Notes under the pieces: model-generated | What the model was told of the DNA's origin: nothing | The model's input: only the letters and a program-made list of their open reading frames with translations | The model's database searches: none | In this document: positions 48,223 through 59,732 of the stretch, in pieces | Numbering within the stretch: position 1 is the first letter of the stretch | Layout of the letters: each line of letters opens with the position of its first letter | From: Malurus cyaneus samueli | Lineage: Eukaryota > Chordata > Aves > Passeriformes > Maluridae | Direction: 5' to 3' | DNA: 64,000 nucleotides | Assembly (NCBI GenBank): GCA_009741485.1 | Contig: CM019230.1 | Coordinates: 5,304,377 to 5,368,376 of the forward strand | Program-made: the position numbers and the translations under genes

Positions 48223-49200
48223 ATGCAGCTTGAAATCCAAGTAGCACTCAATTTTATTATTTCATATTTGTACAATAAGCTTCCCAGACGACGTGTCAAC
48301 ATTTTTGGTGAAGAGCTTGAAAGACTTCTGAAGAAGAAGTATGAAGGGCACTGGTATCCAGAAAAGCCATACAAAGGATCAGGGTTTAGATGTATTCATA
48401 TAGGGGAGAAAGTGGACCCAGTCATAGAACAAGCATCCAAAGAGAGTGGTTTGGACATTGATGATGTTCGTGGCAACTTGCCTCAGGATCTTAGTGTTTG
48501 GATTGACCCGTTTGAGGTTTCATACCAAATCGGTGAAAAGGGACCAGTGAAAGTGCTTTATGTGGATGATAATGAAAATGGATGTGAGTTGGATAAGGAA
48601 ATCAAGAACAGCTTTAACCCAGAGGCCCAGGTGTTCATGCCAATTAGTGACCCAGCATCTTCAGTGTCTAGTTCTCCTTCTCCTCCCTTTGGTCACTCAG
48701 CTGCTGTGAGCCCGACTTTCATGCCCCGCTCCACTCAGCCTTTAACCTTCACCACTGCCACATTTGCTGCCACCAAGTTTGGCTCGACCAAAATGAAGAA
48801 TAGCGGCCGTGGCAACAAGGTCGCCCGCACCTCTCCCACCAACCTTGGCTTGAATGTCAATGACCTGTTGAAGCAGAAATCCCTCTCCTCCTCCATGCAC
48901 TCTCTCTACGGGCTTGGCCTAGGCAGTCAGCAGCAGCAACAGCAACAGCAGAAGACTTCTGCCCTGTCTCCTAACGCAAAGGAGTTCATTTTCCCCAACA
49001 TGCAGGGTCAAGGTAGTACCAGTAGCATCTTTCCTGGTGACAGCCCCCTTAACCTCAGTCCTCTCCAGTACAGTAATGCCTTTGATATGTTTGCAGCCTA
49101 TGGAGGTCTAAATGAGAAGTCTTTTGTGGATGGCTTGAATTTTAGTTTAAACAACATGCAGTATTCTAACCAGCAATTCCAGCCAGTTATGGCTAACTAA
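48223..49200 (+). CDS. TOB1: Transducer of ERBB2 1 (TOB1), BTG/TOB antiproliferative adaptor
   Basis: Intact 325-codon frame in one exon. TOB1 bridges the CCR4-NOT deadenylase (CNOT7/CNOT8) and cytoplasmic poly(A)-binding protein, promoting deadenylation and mRNA decay and restraining proliferation; it acts in nucleus and cytoplasm. Seen: BTG domain at about residues 1-113 with both family signatures complete (Tyr40-His43-Trp44 through Arg56-Cys57-Ile58, and Leu86-Pro87 through Trp93-Ile94-Asp95-Pro96 to Gly104-Glu105). A hydrophobic N-terminal export-like segment is at 2-14 and basic clusters at 22-24 and 37-39. Two PAM2 motifs: about 128-140 (Phe131, Phe138, Pro140) and 246-258 (Leu248, Phe255, Pro258). 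Ser-Pro sites at 151, 153 and 163 match the ERK sites of human TOB1, offset by one. A Gln tract at 236-243 is much shorter than the human Gln/Pro tract, accounting for most of the difference from 345 residues. The start is chosen because the conserved [12 protein letters not shown] begins there. Could only be confused with TOB2, but the sequence fits TOB1. Confidence 0.99.
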   Translation: MQLEIQVALNFIISYLYNKLPRRRVNIFGEELERLLKKKYEGHWYPEKPYKGSGFRCIHIGEKVDPVIEQASKESGLDIDDVRGNLPQDLSVWIDPFEVSYQIGEKGPVKVLYVDDNENGCELDKEIKNSFNPEAQVFMPISDPASSVSSSPSPPFGHSAAVSPTFMPRSTQPLTFTTATFAATKFGSTKMKNSGRGNKVARTSPTNLGLNVNDLLKQKSLSSSMHSLYGLGLGSQQQQQQQQKTSALSPNAKEFIFPNMQGQGSTSSIFPGDSPLNLSPLQYSNAFDMFAAYGGLNEKSFVDGLNFSLNNMQYSNQQFQPVMAN

Positions 49201-50028
49201 AAATAAACCGAAAGTGAAATCCAAGTAAATACTATTGTACAAGTTAAAATGCACGTACCCAAGGGTGTATCTTTTTTTCCACCTCTTGAGATTTTTTTTA
49301 AGGCTTGTAGTATGAATACATTCAGGCTTGGTTAGATAAATACGACATGCATCATTTTTTCATTTGCCAACCAAGCACAAAATTATTTTATACTGACTGT
49401 ACATTACAAAAATATACTCTTAAAAATATGGCCTCTTACAGTATTTAAGATATAGCAAGGAAGTGGCTAATTTTTTCATGTGTATATATATATATGTACT
49501 CGGACATATATGTATATATATATTAAAATTGGCACTAATAGGTGGGTTTATTGGTCTTTTTCTAATTGTATAATTTAATTTAGTACAAAGTTTGTAAAAT
49601 ATCAGAGTATATATATTGTTTCTACAACATGGTATTGCATTTATATCTTTTTACTACAGTGATCTGTGACAGCTGCAGCAGCTTCATGTTGTATTTTTTT
49701 TACTGAAATTGTAAGATATCCATCTTAAAGACATCAATTCTAAAAAAAGTAAAAAAGTTGTGTACAGAATATTCCTTAGTGGTGGAATTAAAATGTACGA
49801 AATATTTGCTTTTTTCAAAAGAAACACAAATTGTATTTTCTGTTAAAAGTTTAAAGATTTTTGCTATATATTATGGAAGAAAATGTAATCGTAAATATTA
49901 ATTTTGTACCTACATTGTGCAATACTTGAAAAAAGGTATAAAAGTATTTTGAGTCAGTGTCTTACATGTTAAGAGGGACTGAAATAGTTTATATTAAGTT
50001 TGTATTAAAATTCTTTAAAATTACTCAG
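49201..50028 (+). other. TOB1 3' UTR
   Basis: About 830 bases, strongly AU-rich with several ATTTA pentamers (for example near 49442 and 49638), as expected for an unstable regulatory mRNA. It contains an AT inverted repeat that folds as RNA into a hairpin of about 20 bp (arms 49478-49497 and 49504-49523) and an 8-mer GTGCAATA (49917-49924) matching the seed site of the miR-25/92/363 family. An AATAAA lies one base after the stop codon (49202-49207) and further ATTAAA copies occur inside. The end is set by the ATTAAA at 50004 and the GT-rich element downstream. Confidence 0.8.
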
Positions 50029-50045
50029 CTGTGGTGGTGTGTGTG
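50004..50045 (+). terminator. TOB1 polyadenylation signal and downstream GT element
   Basis: ATTAAA at 50004-50009, about 20 bases before CAGCT, then GTGGTGGTGTGTGTGTTC (from 50031). This is the classic hexamer, cleavage zone and GT-rich downstream element order. Cleavage is predicted at about 50024-50031. Confidence 0.8.
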
Positions 50046-53000
50046 TTCTTCGTGTCCCGCTGATGATCTGAGCGCTGCGTTCCTTGTGCTGGCACTGCCA
50101 AGGATGCCCCAGAGTCTGACTCAGAGGAGCAAAAGGGTGGCTTTGGCTGCACCTCCTGGGGGTTCCTCACCCAAAATACCCCTGATGAAGCACAGAACCC
50201 CACTGACGACTTTCCTACAATTATTTGAACAAATTTCACTTGTTTTCTGTACCTGCAGCTCACTGAAGCCGAAAGGGGATTCTATTTTTTTTTTCCTTGA
50301 TAATTAAGACTGTAAGCTCTGTGAACGCTGAGTTACGGGGTGATGGGATGTGTCTAGCAGGATTCAGGTGATCTTGTGACATTCCCTCTCCATGTCATCG
50401 GGATTATTGGAACTATTCTCTCGGGAGGTCCTAGACCAGCACATCAGCGTTCTGCCTCTGTATTAGGGATTAATAGCTCAGAAACGAAACTGAATAAAAG
50501 TGCTGATTTACAGCTTGCTGGACCCATTGTAAACTCTCATTTTATGCGCTCCATTAAAAAGAGAAATGTAATGCAAATACACTGAGACATTCTAAGGTTT
50601 TTATTTTAGCAGATTTTACCAAGTTTAAATAGATTCTCAGAATCAACTGGGAGTGGGAGGGGAAAGAATTCAGAGGCTGACAGAACAGCTCAGCTTTTCC
50701 AGGGCTATTTTGAATTTGCATCCCTTACTCTTTTCCATCTGCTCAGCAAACAGTGTTCCTTGCTAATGGACATTGTCAAGGGGAAGAGAAACTGCTTTAA
50801 TGTGTAAATCTGACAAAGGTCAGCTTATGTTCCGTGGCAGCTCCAGCCCTACAGAGTCCCAGTGTTAAGGGGATAGTCCCTGGTTCTTGGCAGTGAGTGG
50901 CAAGCTACAGACAGAGCACAGGATTAAAGTGAGCTGAACTTCAGTGTTCTGACACTGGAATTTGAGACCAAAGGTCAGTCTTTTCCTGTTGGATGCACTT
51001 GATGTGACAAAGGTGCGACTTGCACCACACCCCGCTGTTTGGTGGGAATGGAGCTGGGAGAGGGAGCTTTTCACTCTGCTTTGGGCAGAGGCTGGGAAGA
51101 GCTGGCCGGGCGGAGGTGGGAGGCTGACAGTGGTATCCATTTCCAGTGCCATGACAACCAGTTCAAAAGCAATAATGGAGCGAAGGGTTTTTCTCGGCGT
51201 TCATCTGTCTCTGTTTAACTGGTTCCCTCTTCCTGAGTTTGCCATCTGCTTTATCTTTCCTCTCACGGCACAGCCGCGGACAGCACTGGCCTTAAAAGCA
51301 CATCTTTTGGTGCCTCTTTTTAAGTGGATGATTCTGCTTTTAAGAAAAATGCTGGATCAGTTGCTGGAAAACAGGGAATGCTGGCTCTGTGTATTATTCC
51401 TGTTTGAATGCCTAGACTTTAAGATTTACTACTGTTTTACTATTTACAGCATGATACTAATACCTAAACTGCCCGAGAGGTTGAGCAACTCTGACAGAGG
51501 AGACTCTTCCATGTGTTCTGTAATATTTCTATTCCTGTGATTTAAACTGAGATCATTTGTTTTAAAGGTCACCGAGCTTATCCTCTTCCCAGGCTGATTT
51601 GTTCCCTTCCACTGTAACCAGCTCTGTGTCTGAAGGGCCATGCAAGAAAAAATCATCTGGAACGAACGTTTTTTGCAGCACTTTTCAATATAAAGATTTG
51701 AGAAGCAGGGTTTGGTTTTGGTGCTTTGCAAGGAGACAAGTCAGAAAGAGCTTCAAGTTCCCTCAATGCAAGTATAGAGATTTTTAATGTTTTAATGATT
51801 TTTAACATTTAAGCATGAATGATTTTTTTAATCTCTTTATAGGAATGAGTGAAGCCTGCTTTGTGCTCAGTCTGCTTCACCCAGTTATTTATCTTCTGCT
51901 GAAGTTTTGTGCTGAATTTCTGAGATCAAACATTTACATTGCAACATTCTGTTCTCACTGAGCACCAGGTCAGTTGCTGGGGTCATTTGTGCACACCCAG
52001 TATTCAGCTGTCAGGTGAGTGCACTTGCTTGGATAGAAAGGACATGAAAAGGGGCAAAAGGAAGCATTTGCTCAGTTGTGAAAGTTCTTTTGTATTTTCT
52101 CATGTGAACATGCAATTTGCTTCCTTAGAACTGCCAGTGTGAGTTCAACCTTGGAAGATGTCTTTTAATATCCAGTGAAGCAAAGAGTAGAAATATATGT
52201 GACCCCCTTGATGCTGCTTAGTGCCTCCTGTCACCTCACTCCAGGTCCCCACTGAGGACAAGGTCAAGGTACTTTGGTCTGTAGGGTTCATTTAATTCAG
52301 CACAAGTCAATAACTTTTGGAAACTGCAGTCTAAAATCTTGGAAAGTGCTCAGAGGCTCCAGCCTGGCGGTGCAGAGAGTTCAGGGGAAGGAAGCTGCAG
52401 TGTGTGCTATGTTGGTTCTGTGGGTAGGGAGCAGGGTAGGGGACTCCTCTTGCCCAGGAGTCTGGTAGTGGCCACCGAGAGGGGACTGGTGTGGGTATTC
52501 CTGCCACAGGAAGCTGGAGCACGGGTGGAGCTCACAGAGCAGCGCTCCTTTGCTGTGTCCTGTTCTCAGGGTCCCTGGAGCTGGTCCAGAGGGCACAGGC
52601 CTGGCATTGCAGGTGAGTGCCAGTCCTGCAGTTCTCAACCAGCCCAGGGAATTCACACAGGGGTGTGGGCTCTGGGCCACATGATTTAATTCAAGCTGTC
52701 TCTGTTCCTTGCGTGGAGTTGGACTAGGTGAGCTTCCATGGTCCCTTACAACCCAAGCAGCTCTATGATTCTATAAACCACTGGAGGATCATTCCTTCAG
52801 AGGCAAAGTTAGAAAGCTGCTAAACCTTCTTGTACAATCTCTTGCTGCACAGCCAGGGCTGGTGATCCCCCAGTGCTGCACTCTCTGCTCCCACTGGATC
52901 CCAACCTGCAAAAGCCTGGTGGGAGCAAACAGCCCAGCTGCATTCTGAGCTATCAAGTAACCAAACAACAAGTTGTTAAATCAGCTCTTTGGACTGACAT

Positions 53001-54295
53001 GGGATCAAAGCAGAGTTCATGTACTGATCTGACGCCCCAGACTGTTCTATTAACGTTTCAGGAATAAATACCTCAGGGTTTGTGTTGGTAGTTTTGGAGC
53101 AGATGAGGCAAACCGGTGGTTCAGCACTCTTTTTTATATCATCAGCAAGTTGATTTAAATTGAGTGTACAAAGTTGGCTGCATTCCCCTCATGAGTTGCA
53201 TAAAAAGTTTGCTAAATCGAAGTGCCAGAGCTGTAAAATCCTGCTGAAGGGACTGTTTCCAAAGATCAGTGAGAGGAACGGTTAAACTGTTACCGTGGCA
53301 ATGCCTGTGTGACTTTTGTCCTCTTGGCTTTATTTTAGTGACAGTAGTAAGGAGTTTTGCCTTTCAGAAGGGAAAAAGCATTAAGACTTGGGAACATAAA
53401 CCACATTCCCTTTGGCACTACGAGTTCTCTACCTCATAGACAAAATATGATCAGTGTGCGGAACAAATGGCAGGTGTAAAATATTTTTAGAAAAACCTTG
53501 GCATGCAGTGCAGACATCCCTCAACCCCCATCCTTTATTCTGTCAGCTTTGGTTTGTTAAAAACAACCTGTAGGATCGATGGCTGCCGTTTTGGTGGAAC
53601 TTGCTGAAGTTTTCATTTGGTGATTTAGCACTTCAGAGGCCTGGAACTGGAGCTCCTCTGCTCTGAGCGCTGAGGCATCGTTACATTTGGAGAGTCTGTC
53701 AGCCATGGAGCTCACTGTGCTGCATTCCCCTCAGCTTCAGGATAACCAACAGCATCAAACAAAAGAGGACTCTGGGAATGCAGAGCCTTAATTATTGTTT
53801 AGTGCCCCTGCAAGCTTCTCTGAGAATTTTTTATCAGCTGGCTAATGCCTTTCAAACCAGGCCTGGAAATCCAGCTTCCTTCCTTGGCAGAAGGTATTCA
53901 TTCCCTGCTCCACCCATAACCCATAAAGAGGCTTTTCTGCTCCTCTGCATCCTCACAAGGACTGAGTTCTGTGCTGCTCCCTTTGTTCACCTCTCTCTGT
54001 GCTTGCTGTGCTGCTCCTCTCTTCACCAGACTCTGCTCCTGCCTGGTCTCAGCCCTGTTTTGTGCAGAGCTGGGGCTGCTGTGCCAGGGGCTCCTGGGCT
54101 GGGCTTGGCTTGGATTTGCTTCAAAGTCTCAGCATAAAGTGCTTGGGAATGTCAGAGCACAGGGAAGGGTTTGCAGGGGGTGCTCTCAGTCCCAGGGAAT
54201 GGGGTGAGTTTGCTGCTCGGGCAGCCTCAGTCAGAAATGTAATAACAGCTCAGGAGTTTTCAGTCAGGCTGATGGAAAACAGGGGTGAAGGTTAA
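50046..54295. other. non-genic DNA downstream of TOB1
   Basis: No recognisable exon apart from a CR1 scrap at 52712-52776. The frame at 50962-51540 (+, 192 codons) is the longest after TOB1 but shows no family motif. In mammals WFIKKN2 lies on this side of TOB1 in the opposite orientation; none of its WAP, Kunitz or NTR cysteine patterns appear here. Confidence 0.5.
52712..52776 (+). mobile_element. short CR1 3'-tail fragment
   Basis: CGTGGAGTTGGACTAGGTGA, then GGTCCCTTACAACCCAAGC and CTCTATGATTCTATAA. This is the terminal 65 bp or so of a CR1 in + orientation with its ATTCTATG-type tail. Confidence 0.85.
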
Positions 54296-54764
54296 GAGAG
54301 CAGGGGTGACAGGATAGAGAGGAGCAGGGGTGACAGGTAGAGAGGAGCAGGGGTGACAGGACAGAGGAGCAGGGGTGACAGGTTAGAGAGGAGCAGGGGT
54401 GACAGGACAGAGGAGCAGGGGTGACAGGTTAGAGAGGAGCAGGGGTGACAGGACAGAGGAGCAGGGGTGACAGGTAGAGAGGAGCAGGGGTGACAGGATA
54501 GAGAGGAGCAGGGGTGACAGGACAGAGGAGCAGGGGTGACAGGATAGAGAGGAGCAGGGGTGACAGGATAGAGAGGAGCAGGGGTGACAGGACAGAGGAG
54601 CAGGGGTGACAGGACAGAGAGAGCAGGGGTGACAGGAAGAGGAGCAGGGGTGACAGGTTAGAGAGGAGCAGGGGTGACAGGACAGAGGAGCAGGGGTGAC
54701 AGGTTAGAGAGGAGCAGGGGTGACAGGATAGAGAGGAGCAGGGGTGACAGGACAGAGAGGAGCA
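54296..54764. repeat. 20-copy minisatellite with core GAGCAGGGGTGACAGG
   Basis: I count 20 copies of the core over about 470 bp. They are joined by a variable purine-rich linker of four main types (GATAGAGAG, GTAGAGAG, GTTAGAGAG, GACAGAG), so the period varies from about 21 to 25. Linker types alternate in runs, pointing to segmental duplication inside the array. The purine strand is +. The 143-codon open frame on - (54429-54860) is a by-product with serine/cysteine/leucine repeats, not a gene. Confidence 0.97.
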
Positions 54765-57700
54765 CGATTTCAGAGCTAACAACTCAGTCACCCCACAGTC
54801 CAGACCTGACTCTGGGCAAGCCACTGCCCTATTTTGTGTTTTTTCCTCCTCTGTTTCCATTGAAATCCACTGTTAGCAAATATCACTTTTCTGGCTGCTT
54901 GCTGTCAATAAGGAATTTCAACCAGTTTCTCTGTGCCACAGGAACATCCTCTGAGTCTGACCTGCCATTCCCTCCTTTTATTGCCTTTGTTCCCCGTGGC
55001 CTTGGAGCGTCTCCTCCATGGTACAGTTCTGCTAACCTGGATTAGGTGACCTTTGTGTTTTGAAACAAGGCATGCCCATAAAAGTGAGGCACTGGGTTCT
55101 CATTGTCCATGGTACGTGGAGTCTGATTCATCCCCTGCCGGAGCAGAAGGGCTCTGGAGCAGTGAAATCTCATGTACTGACTATTGTGATTCTCTCAAAG
55201 AATGTCTGTGGGTGTTTCTATAGATGTGAAAGTATATATTCCTCCAGTACAAATCATGTGAAAATTTTGTAGCAGCCTACTCACTGAAGTGGCTTCTGGT
55301 CAAAATTAGATTTGCAGACAGATTTTACAAACTGAAACAAATTCCCCTTTGATTTTTGTTGGAGCCTGATGTTAAACATTTCACGTGCTCTGCCAGCACA
55401 GACAGGGCTGCTGGGCTCTGCCACAGCCATGCTCTGAACTGTGAATCTTGCACAGATTGACTGGAGTAATTTTTGGTGGTTTTAAGCCCATATTTGAGCC
55501 TTTAACTCCCTGCTGAGTCTCAGATGTTGTAGGTATCTGCAATGTGTTTTTGAAGCCCAGGGGTCTGAGTCTCTCGGGGTTAACCAGGTACACACAGCAC
55601 TCTGCAGCTGACTGGAAGAGTGCAAAATTCCCAATTACTGCTGGAAATATTAACACCTGGGGCAATTACCTACTTTGCAGGTATATGAGTACTACATATT
55701 GAATCTCATGCTGTATTTATTAACTGCTTTGAGACATAGCTCATATTTTACTTGAGAAAATTGCTATTTCATTTTTGAGTAACACGTAGGGATGTTCTGC
55801 TCTTGTGCCTTTAGATTGTTACAGTGCTGTCCTTAAAGATTCATTTCAGCATTGCCAAAGCAAACCACTTGAGAAATTGTGATTCAGTCTTCCAAGAATA
55901 TTTTAGAAATGATGAGGTAAATCATAAATAATAATCCACCTCACACCATATTAATTTATCTTCTGGGGTGTAGAGTTAAATAAATCTCAGAGTTTTCCAG
56001 CTCTTCTCCACAAGTCCACTAAGTGCTTAAATTTATGTGAAAATTTAGGTGCTTAGGAAATCACAGTTTCCCTGGAACTGTCACTGCACAGGAAACAATA
56101 TCGAAGGGGTAGTGATGAGCTCAGAAGTGCTGGCAATTAACCCCAGCTGCTTAATGGAATCAGATTTCCAAGTGACACAGAAGGACCGAGCCCTGCCACC
56201 ACCCTCTGCCCGTGTGCTTTGCATGACAGATTTGACAGGCTGGTGGCAACAGCTGCAGGCAACCGCCTCAAATTAACTTGTACAAACTGATAAAGGACAG
56301 AAACACTCAGGAAGAGTTCAGCCACAGCATCTCCAGCCTCTCGCTCCCCACCTGCGAGGAAGGTTTCCAGAACTGCTTCCCAAGACAATCCAAGTACTAA
56401 AATTCCTGACTCCAGGATAGAAAATCACATAGATATTGATTGCATATTACGTTATGGTTTTTTGCTGCCACCACACATCCCTAGGCAATAATTATTCCTA
56501 TCTCTCTTACCCTCTCTCTGTGCCATAAATGACATTATCAGCTCTCCTCTGGCTAGCATCCTCCCCTTGATCAACAGGAACCAATCGCCCCTTCTCTCAA
56601 ATTGCCTGATTCATTAATATAATGAAGTTTAACACAGAACAATTATTCTCACCCTGTATTTAGCTCTAAGGTTATTGCTCCTATTTCAGATCTGAAGCAG
56701 CCTGGTGTGGCCTGCAATCATGTGTAGTTTTTCCAAATGCACCCGCTGACCTAACAAACCGTGTCCCCTGTCCCTGCCCTTCCTTGCTCCCATCTCACCC
56801 TGTCCTCGCTCCGACACCTCTGCTGCACCTCTGGGCTTGTTCCTGCTGGGCTGAGCCTGCCAGGGAAGGCACAGCCTCGAGGAGCTGCTCTGGGAGGTGC
56901 TCCACTGGCCCAGTTCGAGGGGGAAACACAGCATCGAGTGCTGGAGCTGCTCTGTCTGCACTGCCCATCCCATCTCCTCTCCCAGAGCCTGGTGAGAGAA
57001 GCTGCTGGTGATCCTGGAGAGCTGGGAGCTGGATGATCATCCCATTGACAGTGCTCATTTGGGGGTGAAGAGCTTCTGGAGGTCAGTAAAATTGTTCTTT
57101 CATTTCATCTTGGTGGTGGATCTGTGGTTTTAAGAATTCAGTGTTTGGAGTCCCTGACCTGCCCAAAGTCAGATCTGATTAAATTCAGCATCTGGATCTC
57201 ATCTCTACACATCAGTCCTTTTTCCAGTGTCCTTCTGTACAACCTCTCTCCTACCTTGTTTAATCCTTGAAATTCCTAGGTTTCCCTCTCCTGATTTTTC
57301 TTTTCCTTTTCCTTCAAGGTCTCCCTTAAAACTCGCTTTTCTTCATTTCCTTCCCAAACCAGGCTGCTCTCCCCTCCTTGTCTGAGGTCTGTGCCTCACC
57401 ATGTATAATTTGCAGTGTATTATCTGATGGAGACTGGAATCTCTCCAGGGCAGGGCTGTGTCCTGCCCCGCACTCTCAGTTGCCCGTTTTACCCTACGAG
57501 GCTGAATAAGAAGGACAGAAATAGAAGAGTACACAGACACTCCCAAATAAACTGTGTTTTGTGATCTGTGTTCCAGAAACAAATGCAGGAACAATTGTTA
57601 TTAGTAACGCGGTTTACGCTGTACCGCTGAGGCTCGGGAAGAAGGAGATCCTTTAGGCAAAGAAACCTCCTTTGCAAAACATTTGTGGAATGTATTTATC

Positions 57701-58795
57701 TAAAAACACAGGTGCTTATGGCAGAGAACAATGTTCCTCTGCTGATCTATAGTTAATTGTCAATGGCAGCACAGGACTGAAATACTTTAACCAGTCCTGC
57801 TGTAGCAATATCTTAATTTTATCTTTTTTTTTGTTCTGCAGTATTCCTTCCAAGGCTGATTTCCTTGGCCTCTGCTGCTGTTGGGAGGGTCCCACTCACC
57901 TGGAGTGGAACCAGCAAAGGAGGGTGGGTGAGGAGCAGGATGACCCTGCTCGCAGAGGTGAAGGTGTGGAGTGAAACCTCAGCCACCCAGGGAAACTCTG
58001 CCTTTAGCCACCGCTGAAACCTCCATCTGTGCATGTGCTGGGGTTAATGTGTGGCTAATAACGCATTTTGGTCTGGGGTCTTTGGTAAATTCGGCTTTTT
58101 GCTGCCTGCACAAATGGGCTCTGCACCCTCAGACATCTCCCTGGCAGAATGAAGAACGGGTGCTGAGAACCAGGTGAGGATGAGCCCGACCTGGAGACGC
58201 CTCCCTCCAAAATCCAGAGCGGTTACAGCGACGGGATTTTGACTTTGCCTCTTTTCCAGAGAGATCCGGGGCTGTCCAGCCCAGCCCTGCTGCCGGGGGC
58301 ATTGCTGCAGGGTGGCAACTGGCCCGTTCCTCTCCTGACATTTGCATTTGCCGGAACAAAAGGCTCATTCTGGCAGTGGCCGGGCTCTCCCTGCCCGGCT
58401 CCCAGTTGCTTTTTGGAAAGAGCAGTGCTGGAGTGGCCGGTTTGAGCCCTCCTGTGGGGCACTGTCATCTTGGATATTTTGGTCTTTTGCCATGTATAGT
58501 AAGATATCTGTGTTATTTGTGAGCAGTTAGTCATCTGCTGGCCAGAATGGCTTGTTTCCCTTGAGGATGTTCAGCATCACATAACTCTTGGAGGCAGAGG
58601 GGAAAATGTCTGAAGATGTTGGGATTAGTCATATAACTGCTGCAGTTATCTACATCCCGAGCCTCTTCTTTCAGTCTCTGTTAGAGCTGCTGAACTTGAG
58701 GGCTGTGTCCGACCTCCAGCCTTTCCCAGAACGACATTTATCCGGGCAGGCTGCAAGACAAAGAGGAGCCCAGGCTGTGCAACCTCCATCCAGTT
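54765..58795. other. non-genic DNA, no recognised element
   Basis: No recognisable exon or named repeat. A GC-richer patch at about 57880-58460 has a few CpGs. The open frames (for example 56686-57058, both strands) overlap one another and have no motif I recognise. Confidence 0.45.
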
Positions 58796-58874
58796 CTTCC
58801 TTTCTTTACTTGTTTTTCGGGGTTTTTTGTTTGTTTTGTTTTTTTTGTTTTTTGTTTTGGTTTTTTTTTTTTTT

Positions 58875-58905
<31 letters not shown>
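58796..58905. repeat. T-rich low-complexity tract with TTTG units
   Basis: About 110 bases of T-runs broken by G, ending in GTTTGTTTGTTTG. The phenylalanine-rich frame on + and the lysine-rich frame on - that overlap it are artefacts of composition. Confidence 0.95.
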
Positions 58906-59512
58906 CCATAATCACTTTATAAATCATGATATGGGGAAGGGAAACACAGGACTTGCTCTCCTGCTCTGGTCTGGAGCCCCCATTCCCCCTCAGCACGAGG
59001 TGTGACCCCATTTCTGCGCCTTGCAGAGGAGCTCTGGGGTTTCCTTCTGTCCTGAGAGCTCTGGCTGACCCCGGGCTGTGACACCACTGCTGTTGTAAAG
59101 CACCTCCTAATCACCCACAGGCTTTTATCCTCGGAAAATCCCCCTGCGGCATCGCTTTCCCCGGCATTGAGGTGGGGATGGAGCCGAGCCAGCCGTCCCC
59201 TGCCGAGGTGAACCCCGGACTTTGGCACCACCTTTTCCTCCTGTGAAACGCACCGGCCCTCCCCCGGCAGGGCAAAGAGAAAGTGGGATTTGCTTTCCAT
59301 CCATTCAAGGCCCTGAGCTTGGTGGGGATGGGCTCGAAGCTGATTTTGGGGTGTTTCTGGGGGATTTGGTGCGGATGGGACTGAGCAGCAGCGGCACAAA
59401 TCCTCTGTGCTGAGGGTGTGCCCACCGTGGGGTGTTCATGGGTGCCCCACACTCAGAGGCATCCCAGCAGTACGGGGACAAGACAATTGAGACAAAAATT
59501 AAGGGAAATTCG
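58906..59512. other. GC-rich non-genic DNA
   Basis: GC-richer than average, with scattered CpGs. Overlapping open frames on - (58917-59399, 59111-59452) show no domain; in particular no WAP, Kunitz or NTR cysteine pattern of WFIKKN2. Confidence 0.4.
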
Positions 59513-59732
59513 AAATTGGTCACTGGTACTCTTAACTCTTAGAGATCCTTTTACAAACAGACCCCAAAAAGCCACCAAACCCCAAAAGGTTTACCCTGAT
59601 GGCTTTTCTGTGGTGCTGTTGGAAACTGGTCACGGTTAACTGTAACCCTCTGAGATCCTTTTACAAACACACCCCAAAAGGCCACCAAACCCCAAAGGAT
59701 TTACCCTGGCAGTCCCTCTGCAGTGCACCAGC
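59513..59732. repeat. 110-bp tandem duplication
   Basis: Two adjacent diverged copies, 59513-59622 and 59623-59732. Shared anchors sit exactly 110 apart (GAGATCCTTTTACAAACA at 59542 and 59652; CCACCAAACCCCAAA near 59573 and 59683). A local duplication with no known function. Confidence 0.9.

Noticed and set aside
50962..51540. 192-codon open frame downstream of TOB1
   Set aside because: No recognised family motif or plausible promoter, and the composition looks like translated non-coding DNA. Transcript data would be needed to revive it.
54429..54860. 143-codon repetitive protein on -
   Set aside because: It is the translated minisatellite; the sequence repeats follow the DNA unit, not any protein family.
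58917..59452. Possible WFIKKN2 exon, expected on this side of TOB1 from mammalian gene order
   Set aside because: The frames lack the WAP, Kazal, Kunitz and NTR cysteine patterns. The gene, if syntenic, lies beyond the window.
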